Shown here: in pieces, positions 18,759-27,713 of the stretch
How positions within the stretch are numbered: the first letter of the stretch is position 1
Layout of the letters: every line of letters starts with the position of its first letter
Assembly (NCBI RefSeq): GCF_002174125.1
Contig: NZ_NEXX01000004.1
Location: 275,844 to 339,843, forward strand
DNA length: 64,000 nt
Origin: Acinetobacter populi
GTDB taxonomy: Bacteria; Pseudomonadota; Gammaproteobacteria; Pseudomonadales; Moraxellaceae
Reading direction: 5' to 3'
The notes under the pieces: generated by a model
Database searches by the model: none
What the model was told of the DNA's origin: nothing
The model's input: the letters and a program-made list of their open reading frames with translations, nothing else
Made by a program: the position numbers and the translations under genes

Positions 18759-20570
18759 ATGAAAAATACTGTAAACCTCTGGCAACTATTTAAAAAAATA
18801 CGACCTTTCGTTGCACCTTATCGCTGGCTGGTATTTATTACATTAATTCTTACCTTGATTGGCGCACTGGCCGCACAGGTCAATGCGTTGACATTGCAAT
18901 ATGCCGTCGACAGTATCAATCAGCTCTTATCGGAAGGTCAGGGTTTACAACATGGCTGGCATATTTTAATTACCATCACTGCCATTTTACTCGGTAAAGA
19001 AATTCTCAATACCCTGATCCAGTTTGGACAAAAACTGTTTGGCGAAAAGCTACGAATTCTGGTGTCACAGGATCTGGCGCAAAGTATTATCGAAAAGTTT
19101 CTGACGTATCGATTGGCATTTTTTACTCAGGATGATAATCAGGCCGGTAAACTACAAACCCGTATCGATCGAGGCATTGGCTCTTTGACGCGGCTGGTAC
19201 AAATCTTTTTTATCGAAATTTTGCCGCTTTTTACCAGTGCAATTATTGCTTTGGGCCTAATGTTCTATGCCAATTTCTGGGTGGGTCTGGTTGCACTGTG
19301 TATCGTGCCGATCTATTTTCTCCTGACGTTTCGTCAGGCACAAAAACTGGGCAATTGGCGTCGTAACTTACGTGATGGCCGCGAAAAGAAAAGTCAGGGC
19401 ATTTTAAGCATCATCAATTCTATTACCGTGATCAAATCCTTTAACCGGGAAAAAATTGAAGCGGATAAACAACTCAGTCTACAAAGAGATTTGATCCAGA
19501 ATCAGATGCAGACCCGTCAGGTCAGTTTTTTATTTGATGGTTTAAAAACCTTTATCGAACAGATTGGCGTGGTTCTAATTATTATCCTGACCGCATATTT
19601 CGTGCTTGCCGGGCAAATGAGCATCGGTATGATCATGTACCATGTCTTGCTATTTAACAATGTGTCTGCACCAATTCGCTCATTACACCGGATTTATGAT
19701 GAAATTAATGATGCCATGATCTATTCGGAAAGTTTCTTTAAAATTCTGGAAGCTGATGATGAAATCGAATCCACCGGCAGTCTTAAACCAGCGCATTTAC
19801 AGGGCGAGTTTCAACTGAAAAATGTTGAGTTTTTTTATCCCAATGGCCATCATGCGCTTAAAAATATCAACATGACCATTCATCCCAATAAAATCACTGC
19901 ACTGGTCGGATTGTCCGGTGCGGGAAAATCAACATTGATTAGTTTGCTGGATAAATTCTATCAACCGCAATCCGGTGTAATCAGTATTGATGGTGTCGAT
20001 TTACAGGATATCGATACCGCCTATTTACGTGACCATATTGGTCTGGTGCTGCAAAAAAATCATATTTTCCAAGGTACTATTGCAGAAAATATCCGTTATG
20101 GTAAAACCGATGCCAGTATGGATGAAATTATTCAGGCAGCACAAAAAGCTTCAATTCACGATCAAATTATCAAGCTGGCGCATGGTTATGAAACCAATGC
20201 CTTAATGTTATCAGGCGGTCAGCAACAACGTATCGCCATTGCCCGTATGTTCCTGAAAAATCCACCGATTATCTTTCTGGATGAACCAACCGCTAGTCTG
20301 GACGCAATTGCCACAGAACAAATCAAACATAGTCTGGATGAGATCAAACAGGGTCGTACCGTGATTATTATTTCTCACAGCCTGTCACAAATTATCGATG
20401 CAGATTATACCTATGTGATGCAAGACGGGGAAATTGTCGAACATGGCGAGCACTATACGCTCTATCAGCAACAAGGCGTGTATAAAAATATTTTTGATGC
20501 GATGGCAAAAAGCCTGAATATCGACAAAATTGCCAAAACCTTTGAAGAAGAGGAATTGCACCATTCGTAA
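18759..20570 (+). CDS. ABC exporter, fused permease/ATPase (MsbA/multidrug type)
   Basis: 603 residues. An ABC_membrane domain with six helices (about 20-320) is followed by a nucleotide-binding domain. The latter has Walker A GLSGAGKST (384-392), Q-loop LVLQKNHIFQGTIAENIRYG, signature LSGGQQQRIAIARM, Walker B IIFLDEPTASLD and switch His in VIIISHSLSQI. It works as a homodimer in the inner membrane. The substrate (lipid, drug or peptide) cannot be decided from sequence. It has its own start 60 bases after ruvX and runs convergently into alkB. Confidence 0.88.
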   Translation: MKNTVNLWQLFKKIRPFVAPYRWLVFITLILTLIGALAAQVNALTLQYAVDSINQLLSEGQGLQHGWHILITITAILLGKEILNTLIQFGQKLFGEKLRILVSQDLAQSIIEKFLTYRLAFFTQDDNQAGKLQTRIDRGIGSLTRLVQIFFIEILPLFTSAIIALGLMFYANFWVGLVALCIVPIYFLLTFRQAQKLGNWRRNLRDGREKKSQGILSIINSITVIKSFNREKIEADKQLSLQRDLIQNQMQTRQVSFLFDGLKTFIEQIGVVLIIILTAYFVLAGQMSIGMIMYHVLLFNNVSAPIRSLHRIYDEINDAMIYSESFFKILEADDEIESTGSLKPAHLQGEFQLKNVEFFYPNGHHALKNINMTIHPNKITALVGLSGAGKSTLISLLDKFYQPQSGVISIDGVDLQDIDTAYLRDHIGLVLQKNHIFQGTIAENIRYGKTDASMDEIIQAAQKASIHDQIIKLAHGYETNALMLSGGQQQRIAIARMFLKNPPIIFLDEPTASLDAIATEQIKHSLDEIKQGRTVIIISHSLSQIIDADYTYVMQDGEIVEHGEHYTLYQQQGVYKNIFDAMAKSLNIDKIAKTFEEEELHHS

Positions 20571-20579
20571 TGAAGTGAC

Positions 20580-21188
20580 TTAAGCCAGAAATTGCCGAAA
20601 AGTCAGATTAATCCGTGGTGTAATCACTTTTGTTGTGGGCGTAATACGGTGTTGCCAAAACTGCTGGGTCTGTCCACGCATCACGATTAATTGCCCACTT
20701 TGTAATAGTATTTCCACCTTATCATGCCGATGGATATGCCGAAAGGCAAACTTGCGGGTTGCTCCAAAACTTAGCGAAGCAATGGTGCAATGCTGTCCCA
20801 ATGAACGATCCTGATCACTATGCCAGCCCATGGCTTGCGTTCCATCTTCATAAAGATTGGCCAGACAGGAGTTAAAAGACAAACCCAGTAAATCTTCAAC
20901 CTGTTGCTTGAGTTTTAGAATCACAGGATCCCACGGCATCGCCTGTCGTGCCACGCCAGAATAAACATACTGAAAACTGGCATCACCATACCATGCCACT
21001 TGACGGGCAGTAATATAGTGTTTGCCATGCAAATGTGCCTGATCATGCTGCCAAGCTAAATGCTGCAACATATAATGTAAATCCTGTTCAGCCTGTTGTG
21101 CAGAAAGAATTAAACCAAAATCTTCCACATCTCCATCAAAAGGCAAGATATTTCGCTGCGGTTCAGGTGCAAATAAATCTAAAGTCAT
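20580..21188 (-). CDS. alkB: AlkB-type 2-oxoglutarate-dependent DNA repair dioxygenase
   Basis: About 202 residues from ATG 21188 (another in-frame ATG lies 6 bases upstream). 2OG-FeII oxygenase fold: ARQVAWYGDASFQYVYSG, NSCLANLYEDGTQAMGWHSDQD (iron ligands His and Asp of HSD), LSFGATRKFAFRH, and the C-terminal HRITPTTKVITPRINLTFRQ with the distal His/Arg. It resembles the short ALKBH2/AlkB-like group, which removes alkyl lesions from DNA bases. It lies downstream of the pgsA terminator and so has its own promoter. Confidence 0.9.
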   Translation of the reverse strand: MTLDLFAPEPQRNILPFDGDVEDFGLILSAQQAEQDLHYMLQHLAWQHDQAHLHGKHYITARQVAWYGDASFQYVYSGVARQAMPWDPVILKLKQQVEDLLGLSFNSCLANLYEDGTQAMGWHSDQDRSLGQHCTIASLSFGATRKFAFRHIHRHDKVEILLQSGQLIVMRGQTQQFWQHRITPTTKVITPRINLTFRQFLA

Positions 21189-21199
21189 CGCCATATCAT

Positions 21200-21226
21200 A
21201 AAAAAAGCCTTTCACACTGGAAAGGC
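21200..21226 (-). terminator. Rho-independent terminator of pgsA
   Basis: On the minus strand GCCTTTC-cagtgt-GAAAGGC followed by six or seven T. It lies between pgsA and alkB, just before the alkB start, and could also attenuate alkB. Confidence 0.8.
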
Positions 21227-21269
21227 CTCATCTGTTGCATTCTTGCGATATTGGCTACTGATCTGTTGA

Positions 21270-21854
21270 TCAAGGCTGTTTTAAATACGGCCAAGCCGCT
21301 TTTAAATAAATAAACATCGACCACAAGGTTAAAATGACTGCGGTATACAACAATATATAAGCAATCCATTCCAGCGGCTGCCAGTTGAGTAAAAATACTG
21401 TAATGGCAATCATTTGAAATGCAGTTTTATATTTACCCACAGTCGATACTGCCACACTGGTCCGCGCCCCCAGTTCTGCCATCCATTCTCTTAAAGCAGA
21501 GACAGTAATTTCCCGTGAAATAATCACAATCGCTGCAAATGCCATGGCAATGGTCGGTTTCCATTGCACCAGAACCACCAGTGCTGCTGCGACCATTAAC
21601 TTATCGGCAACTGGATCGAGAAAACGCCCAAAAGCCGAGGTCTGATTGAGTTTTCGGGCCAGATAGCCATCGAACCAGTCCGTTACAGCAGCAAATACAA
21701 ATACCCCTGTCAAAATGGCATGACGCAATAATCCGCCTTCATGACCATTTACCCCTAATGCAGGTGGCCAATATGCAATGATTAGAAATACAGGAATTAA
21801 TATAATTCGAGCAATCGTTAAAATGTTTGGAATATTCAGGATTCGTCCTGTCAT
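21270..21854 (-). CDS. pgsA: CDP-diacylglycerol-glycerol-3-phosphate 3-phosphatidyltransferase
   Basis: 194 residues from ATG 21854 (a preceding in-frame start adds two residues). The CDP-alcohol phosphotransferase motif DG-x2-AR-x8-G-x3-D-x3-D is seen as DGYLARKLNQTSAFGRFLDPVAD, with multiple membrane helices. The start NIPNILTIARIILIPVFL is typical of PgsA. It makes phosphatidylglycerol phosphate, the committed step to PG and cardiolipin, in the inner membrane. It lies 94 bases downstream of a thioesterase gene on the same strand. Confidence 0.95.
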   Translation of the reverse strand: MTGRILNIPNILTIARIILIPVFLIIAYWPPALGVNGHEGGLLRHAILTGVFVFAAVTDWFDGYLARKLNQTSAFGRFLDPVADKLMVAAALVVLVQWKPTIAMAFAAIVIISREITVSALREWMAELGARTSVAVSTVGKYKTAFQMIAITVFLLNWQPLEWIAYILLYTAVILTLWSMFIYLKAAWPYLKQP

Positions 21855-21948
21855 ACACACCGCCAGTTACGCTATCCCCAGAAAAAATGATCTATGTATC
21901 TCTCAACAATGACTACGAACTTTATACGAAAATACCCATACTGTCGAG

Positions 21949-22743
21949 TTATGCGAAGATTGTTACGGTCTGCTGACTGCTTGCTAATAAATGACCATGC
22001 GCATCCCAAATATATGCCGACTCGGTGGCATAGCCATCTTTGGCACAACTGGTCTGGACCTGATAAATTAACCAGTCGCTGCAAGTAAGCGACAAAGGCT
22101 GTATAAAGGTTAAATGCCAAGTTAAAGAACTTGCCGGCGCAGGCTGTGGAAATACCGGCGTAATACCCGGCGGCCAGATATCTGCCAATGCCACCATATG
22201 CGAGGCGCGCATCTTGCCAATGGCCACGTCCTGTTTGAATCTAAACCATCCACCAAAATCCGCATGCTGGCTTGCATGAAACGGTAACTTTCCTTCTGCC
22301 CAATATAGCTCATATTGCTTAAAGCACTCGGGAATCAGGCCTTCCACAAATGGCATTGCTTCAAGCTGGTGATAGCTAGGATATGCAGGTACACTGGCTT
22401 CCTGATGGATTTCGATTTGTGAATTGCGGCATTTACCAAAGCTGGCCAGCATAATGGTCTGGACTTGATCATTCTGCCAAAGCCGTGCTTCTAGTGTGGT
22501 CACGGCACTGCCTTCACGTAAAATCTCTACGGTAATCTTGGCCCGTTGATGCTGCACTGGCCCCACAAAAGTAATACTGGCACTCAAAGGCTCGCGCTCT
22601 GGATCATCAAGCATGATGAGCGCCCGTTCCATCAAAAGTGCAGCAACAAAGCCGCCATATACAGTACGTCCTTGCCCCCAACCTGTCGGCATTTCAAATT
22701 CTGCCTGCTGAGCAACCAAGGCCAATGCATCATCAAAATTCAT
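21949..22743 (-). CDS. Acyl-CoA thioesterase family protein (double hot-dog, TesB-like)
   Basis: 264 residues from ATG 22743 (MNFDDALALVAQQ). It has N-terminal and C-terminal hot-dog halves. TGWGQGRTVYGGFVAALLMERA matches the acyl-CoA thioesterase 4HBT_3-type N-domain, and VALADIWPPGITPVFP lies at the second-domain catalytic Asp region (ALADIWPP). It probably hydrolyses acyl-CoA esters in the cytoplasm; chain length unknown. It is flanked by pgsA and uvrC, with no obvious functional link. Confidence 0.82.
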   Translation of the reverse strand: MNFDDALALVAQQAEFEMPTGWGQGRTVYGGFVAALLMERALIMLDDPEREPLSASITFVGPVQHQRAKITVEILREGSAVTTLEARLWQNDQVQTIMLASFGKCRNSQIEIHQEASVPAYPSYHQLEAMPFVEGLIPECFKQYELYWAEGKLPFHASQHADFGGWFRFKQDVAIGKMRASHMVALADIWPPGITPVFPQPAPASSLTWHLTFIQPLSLTCSDWLIYQVQTSCAKDGYATESAYIWDAHGHLLASSQQTVTIFA

Positions 22744-22878
22744 TTTATACATCCGCTGTTAAAGTGAAGCACTCTGCGCCTCTGTCTTGCATTGATCTTG
22801 TCAAAATTTCAGTATTTTGTGAATGGTGATGTTGCCCATATGAAATCATCATTTTAGCCAATACCATTTATCAACAAG

Positions 22879-24678
22879 CTATTCATGCAAAACTTTATAA
22901 ATGGTTCTTGCCATTGCCGCACCAATGCCATTTACCAACAATAGCTCTTTTTCTGATGCTTTCAATACACCCTGCATGCCACCAAAATGCGTCAATAAAT
23001 CACGTCGTCGTTTGGCCCCCAATCCCGGAATGACCTCCAAAATTGATCCTGCACGTTTTTTATCGCGTTTGGCACGATGACGTGTAATAGCAAAACGATG
23101 CGCTTCATCCCGCACCTGCTGGATCAAATGTAATGCCTTATTGTCCTCGGGTAATTGAATTTTACTGCCATCGGTAAAATGCAGGGTTTCCAGTCCCGGC
23201 TTGCGCCCTTCACCTTTGGATACACCGACCATAAATGCATCAAGATTTAAATCCTGCATCACTTCCATCGCCATGTGGAGTTGCCCTTTACCCCCATCAA
23301 TCAAGAGCAAGTCAGGTAACATCTGTTTTTTATAGCGGCGTGTTAAAGCCTGACGCATGGCAGCATAATCATCGCCCGGAGTAATATCATCAATGGCAAA
23401 CTGACGATAATCCCGTTTTCGTGCGCCGCCCTGATCAAACACGACACAAGATGCGATCGGGGATTCACCCATAGTATGACTAATGTCAAAACACTCAATC
23501 CGGTCAATTGGACGTCCGAGCGCCTGTTCCAATTGATAAAACCGTTCATGTACTTCAATCTGGCTGGCAAGTTGACCTTTAATGGCATGCTGCACATTCA
23601 TGGTCGCCAATTCAAGCCATTCGGCCCGTGTTTCACGTACATTCGGTTTAATCTGTATTTTCTTCTGAAAATGTTGATACAACGCCTGTTCCAGTTCTTT
23701 TCGATTAGGCAAATCCACATTCACAATCAGCTCTGCCGGAATCTCATCTGCCACCTGAAAATAGAAATTAGCAATAAAATCACTCAGCATCTGCCCCAGA
23801 TCATCACCCAACATATCCGGAAAGTAACTTTTTCCACCCAGCATACGACCATTGCGTACATGCATAATCTGTACACAAGTCACCCCAGCCTGATAGGCAA
23901 TTGCCAGAATATCGGCCTCACCCTTAATTCTATATACTGCTTGTTGTGCCTGAACTTCACGTAACAAACCCAGACGATCCCGATAAAATACGGCTTTTTC
24001 AAATTCGAGATTTTCTGCGGCCTGTTCCATTTTCCCAATCAATTCATGATTTAGTTCTTTGGTATCACCATTTAAAAACCGGATTGAGTTTTGCACATCC
24101 TGTGCATAATCTTCCGGTGAAATAAAGCCGACACAGGGTGCCGAACAACGTTTGATCTGATATTGCAGACAAGGACGTTTACGCTGGGCAAAGTAAGAAT
24201 TTTCACATTGTCGTACATTAAATAATTTTTCCAGTGTTACCAAGGTATCCCTTGCTGCATATGCACTCGGATAAGGGCCGAAAAACTTACCGACCTGATG
24301 TTTGCCTTTACCACGACCACTAGCAATACGCGGATAAGGCTTATCTGCGGAAACAAAGATATAGACATAAGATTTGTCGTCACGCAGCATAATGTTATAT
24401 GGCGGACGGTGCAGTTTAATCAGATTTTGTTCGAGTAATAATGCTTCTGTTTCCGAACGGACCACCAGCGTTTCAATATTATAGATTCGGGCAACCAAAG
24501 CCTGTGTTTTTGGATGCTCAATGGTTTTGACAAAATAACTCGATACCCGATTTTTAAGATTTTTTGCCTTTCCCACATACAATAGCTCGCCGTCTTTACC
24601 CAGCATTTTATATACGCCGGGAAGTTGGGTCATATGGCTTAATAAATTTTCGATGTGGTCTTTGGCGTTTGGATTCAC
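22879..24678 (-). CDS. uvrC: Excinuclease ABC subunit C
   Basis: 599 residues with the full domain order. A GIY-YIG nuclease ([31 protein letters not shown], about 18-50) is followed by a cysteine cluster region ([19 protein letters not shown]) and a UVR domain (KEL...[19 protein letters not shown]). An RNase-H-like nuclease domain ([34 protein letters not shown]) and a C-terminal helix-hairpin-helix pair ([21 protein letters not shown]) complete it. UvrC cuts on both sides of the lesion in nucleotide excision repair. Monocistronic as far as seen. Confidence 0.98.
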   Translation of the reverse strand: MNPNAKDHIENLLSHMTQLPGVYKMLGKDGELLYVGKAKNLKNRVSSYFVKTIEHPKTQALVARIYNIETLVVRSETEALLLEQNLIKLHRPPYNIMLRDDKSYVYIFVSADKPYPRIASGRGKGKHQVGKFFGPYPSAYAARDTLVTLEKLFNVRQCENSYFAQRKRPCLQYQIKRCSAPCVGFISPEDYAQDVQNSIRFLNGDTKELNHELIGKMEQAAENLEFEKAVFYRDRLGLLREVQAQQAVYRIKGEADILAIAYQAGVTCVQIMHVRNGRMLGGKSYFPDMLGDDLGQMLSDFIANFYFQVADEIPAELIVNVDLPNRKELEQALYQHFQKKIQIKPNVRETRAEWLELATMNVQHAIKGQLASQIEVHERFYQLEQALGRPIDRIECFDISHTMGESPIASCVVFDQGGARKRDYRQFAIDDITPGDDYAAMRQALTRRYKKQMLPDLLLIDGGKGQLHMAMEVMQDLNLDAFMVGVSKGEGRKPGLETLHFTDGSKIQLPEDNKALHLIQQVRDEAHRFAITRHRAKRDKKRAGSILEVIPGLGAKRRRDLLTHFGGMQGVLKASEKELLLVNGIGAAMARTIYKVLHE

Positions 24679-25217
24679 AATAATGTCAAATTGGCTAGAT
24701 ATCCTGTTTTATGATGTCTTTGTACCTTATTTTCAATCCCTAACCCCCCTCTTTATTCAGCACAAGGAGAGTTTCAACTAGAATAAATTTCATCATATTG
24801 CAAAAATAGACAATATTTATATCAAGAGATTTTAAAATACTGCTTCAAAAAATAGATGCAAAGACATAAAAGAGTAAACTGTTTCTCGTCCTCTCGGTCT
24901 TGCTAGGTCAATAAGAAATAATGCAGCTGCCTTGGCAAGGTAAAAATCCATTATTGTTTTAATTTCATCCATAAATTTAACCAAAAAACCAAATTCGTTG
25001 CATAATTGCAATGATATACATTATCCATACATGATTAATCTATAAGCTTATTTAAATCTCTATTGTTCTTAAACTCGGCATAGGTCATAATTCACCAATG
25101 TCTTTTAGATGACTTTTTGGTTTCTTTTGACATAAAATATTATCAAGATTAATCCCATCCTGTATTTTTATTTCGTCTAAGTACTTGCTGGATGGCAAAA
25201 TAGGATTGTTTTAAAAA
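24679..25217. other. 539-base intergenic region uvrC/dapA
   Basis: No credible reading frame on either strand. AT-rich with scattered short palindromes (GCAGCTGC and CCTTGGCAAGG near 24925-24940). A TTGACA at about 25128 is followed 17 bases later by the weak -10 TAATCC and may belong to the dapA promoter. I see no riboswitch-like structure despite the length; an unrecognised small RNA is possible. Confidence 0.4.
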
Positions 25218-26114
25218 ATGACTCAGCATGCAACGACCATTCATGGTTCAATCGTCGCACTTGTCACCCCCATGTTTGAAGATGGCAGCGTAGATTGGGA
25301 TGGCTTAAAGCAGCTTGTAGAATGGCATATTGAACAAGGTACTCATAGTATTGTTGCTGTAGGCACGACAGGTGAAGCTTCCACATTGAGTATGGAAGAA
25401 CATACCAAAGTTATCGCCGAAATCATTCGAGTCGCCAATAAACGTATTCCTATTATTGCGGGTACAGGTGCAAACTCAACCGTAGAAGCCATTGAACTCA
25501 CCAGAGAAGCAAAACAACTGGGTGCAGATGCCGCTTTACTGGTGACACCGTATTACAACAAACCGACTCAGGAAGGTTTGTATCAACATTATAAAAAAAT
25601 CGCAGAATCGGTCGATATTCCGCAAATTTTATATAATGTTCCGGGTCGTACCGGCGTTGATATGCTGAATGAAACCGTAATCCGCTTATCCGCAGTGGAA
25701 AATATTGTCGGAATCAAGGATGCAACTGGTGATGTGCCACGTGGTATTCAGCTTTTACATGGTTTGGATAGCACAAACATGGTGGTCTATTCAGGTGACG
25801 ATGCAACAGCATGGGAACTCATTCTGGCAGGTGCCCGTGGTAATATTTCCGTAACGGCAAACGTTGCACCCCATGTGATGAGTCAAGTTTGCCTTGCAGC
25901 GTTGGCAGACAACAAAGCAGAAGCAAATCGTTTAAATACACAAGTGTCACAATTACATGATATTTTGTTCTGTGAATCCAATCCAATCCCTGTAAAATGG
26001 GCATTGCATGAAATGGGTAAAATTGGTACCGGTATCCGCTTGCCACTTACTCCGCTTGCCGAACAATTCCGTGCGCCATTACGTGAAGCACTAAAAGCAA
26101 CGGGTGTTATCTAA
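25218..26114 (+). CDS. dapA: 4-hydroxy-tetrahydrodipicolinate synthase
   Basis: 298 residues. The (beta/alpha)8 aldolase has the pyruvate-binding GTTGEASTLS (T50, T51), the catalytic Tyr in YNVPGRTGVDM (Y139, R144) and the Schiff-base lysine K167 in GIKDATGD. It condenses pyruvate with aspartate semialdehyde, the first committed step of lysine and diaminopimelate synthesis. It is followed at short spacing by bamC and purC, the arrangement common in gammaproteobacteria. Confidence 0.97.
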   Translation: MTQHATTIHGSIVALVTPMFEDGSVDWDGLKQLVEWHIEQGTHSIVAVGTTGEASTLSMEEHTKVIAEIIRVANKRIPIIAGTGANSTVEAIELTREAKQLGADAALLVTPYYNKPTQEGLYQHYKKIAESVDIPQILYNVPGRTGVDMLNETVIRLSAVENIVGIKDATGDVPRGIQLLHGLDSTNMVVYSGDDATAWELILAGARGNISVTANVAPHVMSQVCLAALADNKAEANRLNTQVSQLHDILFCESNPIPVKWALHEMGKIGTGIRLPLTPLAEQFRAPLREALKATGVI

Positions 26115-26138
26115 ATTTTTTCAAGAGCAATGTAAAGT

Positions 26139-26732
26139 ATGCAATTACGTCTTAGTCTAACCCTTGGTCTGATCGCGATAAGCTTAGTTGGTTGTGCACG
26201 TTTTGGTATTGGCAATGGTTCCTTAGACTATAAACATACGCAGACTTTAGAACCGTTACAAATTCCTGCGGATTTGCAGATGCGTCCGCAGCAATCGCTC
26301 TATCCTGCGCCCAAGATTGATCCTAAAGCACTGGAACAAGCACCAAATTTTAGTAATAAACATGGCAATCGCTTTGAAATGCCACGTCCAACAGCAGATG
26401 TCAGTAATGTCAATATTACCGGTGCGGCACCCTCACGTCCGCAACTGGTGACTGATGGCAATGGTGTACCATTGATTAAAGTGGATGGTGCCACAGCCGA
26501 AGTATGGAAATATGTGATTGCTGCAACCAGTACATCGAATATTAAGGCAGAGCAAAATTCAAAAGTGCCTTATCAATTAGATGTACAATATCAGGAACAA
26601 GCATATCGTTTGCGTCTAACCCCAACGGGTAGCAGTAATACTGTCGGCATTTATGATGCCAATGGCAACTTTATTGATGCTAAAATAGCAACCGAACTTT
26701 TATCTCTCATTTACCAGAATTGGCCAGCCTAA
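26139..26732 (+). CDS. bamC: Outer-membrane assembly lipoprotein BamC (NlpB)-like
   Basis: 197 residues. The lipoprotein signal MQLRLSLTLGLIAISLVGC gives a lipidated Cys at 19. The following unstructured segment LDYKHTQTLEPLQIPADLQ matches the BamC N-terminal lasso that binds BamD. Only one C-terminal helix-grip domain is apparent, so the protein is much shorter than E. coli BamC (344 residues). Position between dapA and purC supports the identity. It would act in the periplasmic face of the BAM complex. Confidence 0.85.
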   Translation: MQLRLSLTLGLIAISLVGCARFGIGNGSLDYKHTQTLEPLQIPADLQMRPQQSLYPAPKIDPKALEQAPNFSNKHGNRFEMPRPTADVSNVNITGAAPSRPQLVTDGNGVPLIKVDGATAEVWKYVIAATSTSNIKAEQNSKVPYQLDVQYQEQAYRLRLTPTGSSNTVGIYDANGNFIDAKIATELLSLIYQNWPA

Positions 26733-26768
26733 CTGATTTAGGCATATTTCTTCTTCGAAGGTTATCTC

Positions 26769-27488
26769 ATGTTAAAACAAGCCTTGCTCTATACTGGAAA
26801 AGCAAAATCTGTCTATGAAACAGATGATCCCGATCATCTTATCCTCGTTTTCCGTGATGATGCGTCGGCATTCAACGGCGAGAAGATTGCTCAGCTTGAC
26901 CGTAAAGGCAAAGTCAACAACCGTTTCAATGCATTCATCATGCAAAAACTTGCAGATGCAGGCATCGAAACGCACTTTGAAAAACTTCTAACTCCAACAG
27001 AAGTTTTAGTTAAAAAACTTAAAATGATTCCGGTGGAATGTGTTGTACGTAACTATGCCGCAGGTTCATTATGCCGTCGTCTTGGGGTAGAAGAAGGCAA
27101 AGAATTAACACCACCTACATTTGAATTGTTCTTTAAGGACGATGCGCTTGGCGATCCGATGGTCAATGAATCACAAGCCATTGCTTTAGGCTGGGCGACT
27201 GCCGAACAGCTTGAACAAATGAAAGTGATTACTTATAAAGTCAACGATGTATTAAGCCAGCTTTTTGCAGAAGGCAACATGCTTCTGGTGGACTTTAAAC
27301 TCGAATTCGGCTTATTCCATGACCGTATCGTTCTGGGTGATGAATTCTCTCCAGATGGTTGCCGTTTATGGGATAAAGACACCAAGAAAAAATTGGATAA
27401 AGACCGTTTCCGCCAAGGTTTGGGTGGTGTGGTTGAAGCTTATGAAGAAGTTGCGGCACGTATTGGTATCGATTTATCTGATATCTAA
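26769..27488 (+). CDS. purC: Phosphoribosylaminoimidazole-succinocarboxamide synthase
   Basis: 239 residues, the usual size. SAICAR synthetase signatures are [51 protein letters not shown] and [30 protein letters not shown]. It joins aspartate to CAIR in purine synthesis. It is last in the dapA-bamC-purC group and is followed by a strong terminator. Confidence 0.98.
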   Translation: MLKQALLYTGKAKSVYETDDPDHLILVFRDDASAFNGEKIAQLDRKGKVNNRFNAFIMQKLADAGIETHFEKLLTPTEVLVKKLKMIPVECVVRNYAAGSLCRRLGVEEGKELTPPTFELFFKDDALGDPMVNESQAIALGWATAEQLEQMKVITYKVNDVLSQLFAEGNMLLVDFKLEFGLFHDRIVLGDEFSPDGCRLWDKDTKKKLDKDRFRQGLGGVVEAYEEVAARIGIDLSDI

Positions 27489-27508
27489 ACCACGCATATC
27501 AAGTGCAA

Positions 27509-27534
27509 AACCGGACATCATGTCCGGTTTTTTT
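27509..27534 (+). terminator. Rho-independent terminator of purC
   Basis: AACCGGACA-tca-TGTCCGGTT followed by seven T. Perfect 9-bp stem. Confidence 0.93.
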
Positions 27535-27713
27535 ATGGTCAAATTTTTATATTGATGATTAATCCCTCAAATCTTTCATTTTCACTAGATTTTCATATTT
27601 AAAGTTAAGCATTTTTTCTGCTAGCGATAGGTGTTTTAGTTATTTTTTATAAAATGTAAATTTACTTACCATCACAATAACAACACATTCCATTCATAAT
27701 TTTGAGAGAAAAA

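Noticed and set aside
26122..26131. GAGCAATG between dapA and bamC, matching the minus-strand CATTGCTC core of the leader RNA
   Set aside because: The preceding GG-W, the AAGCG strand, the hairpin and a sigma-54 promoter are all missing; a chance octamer.
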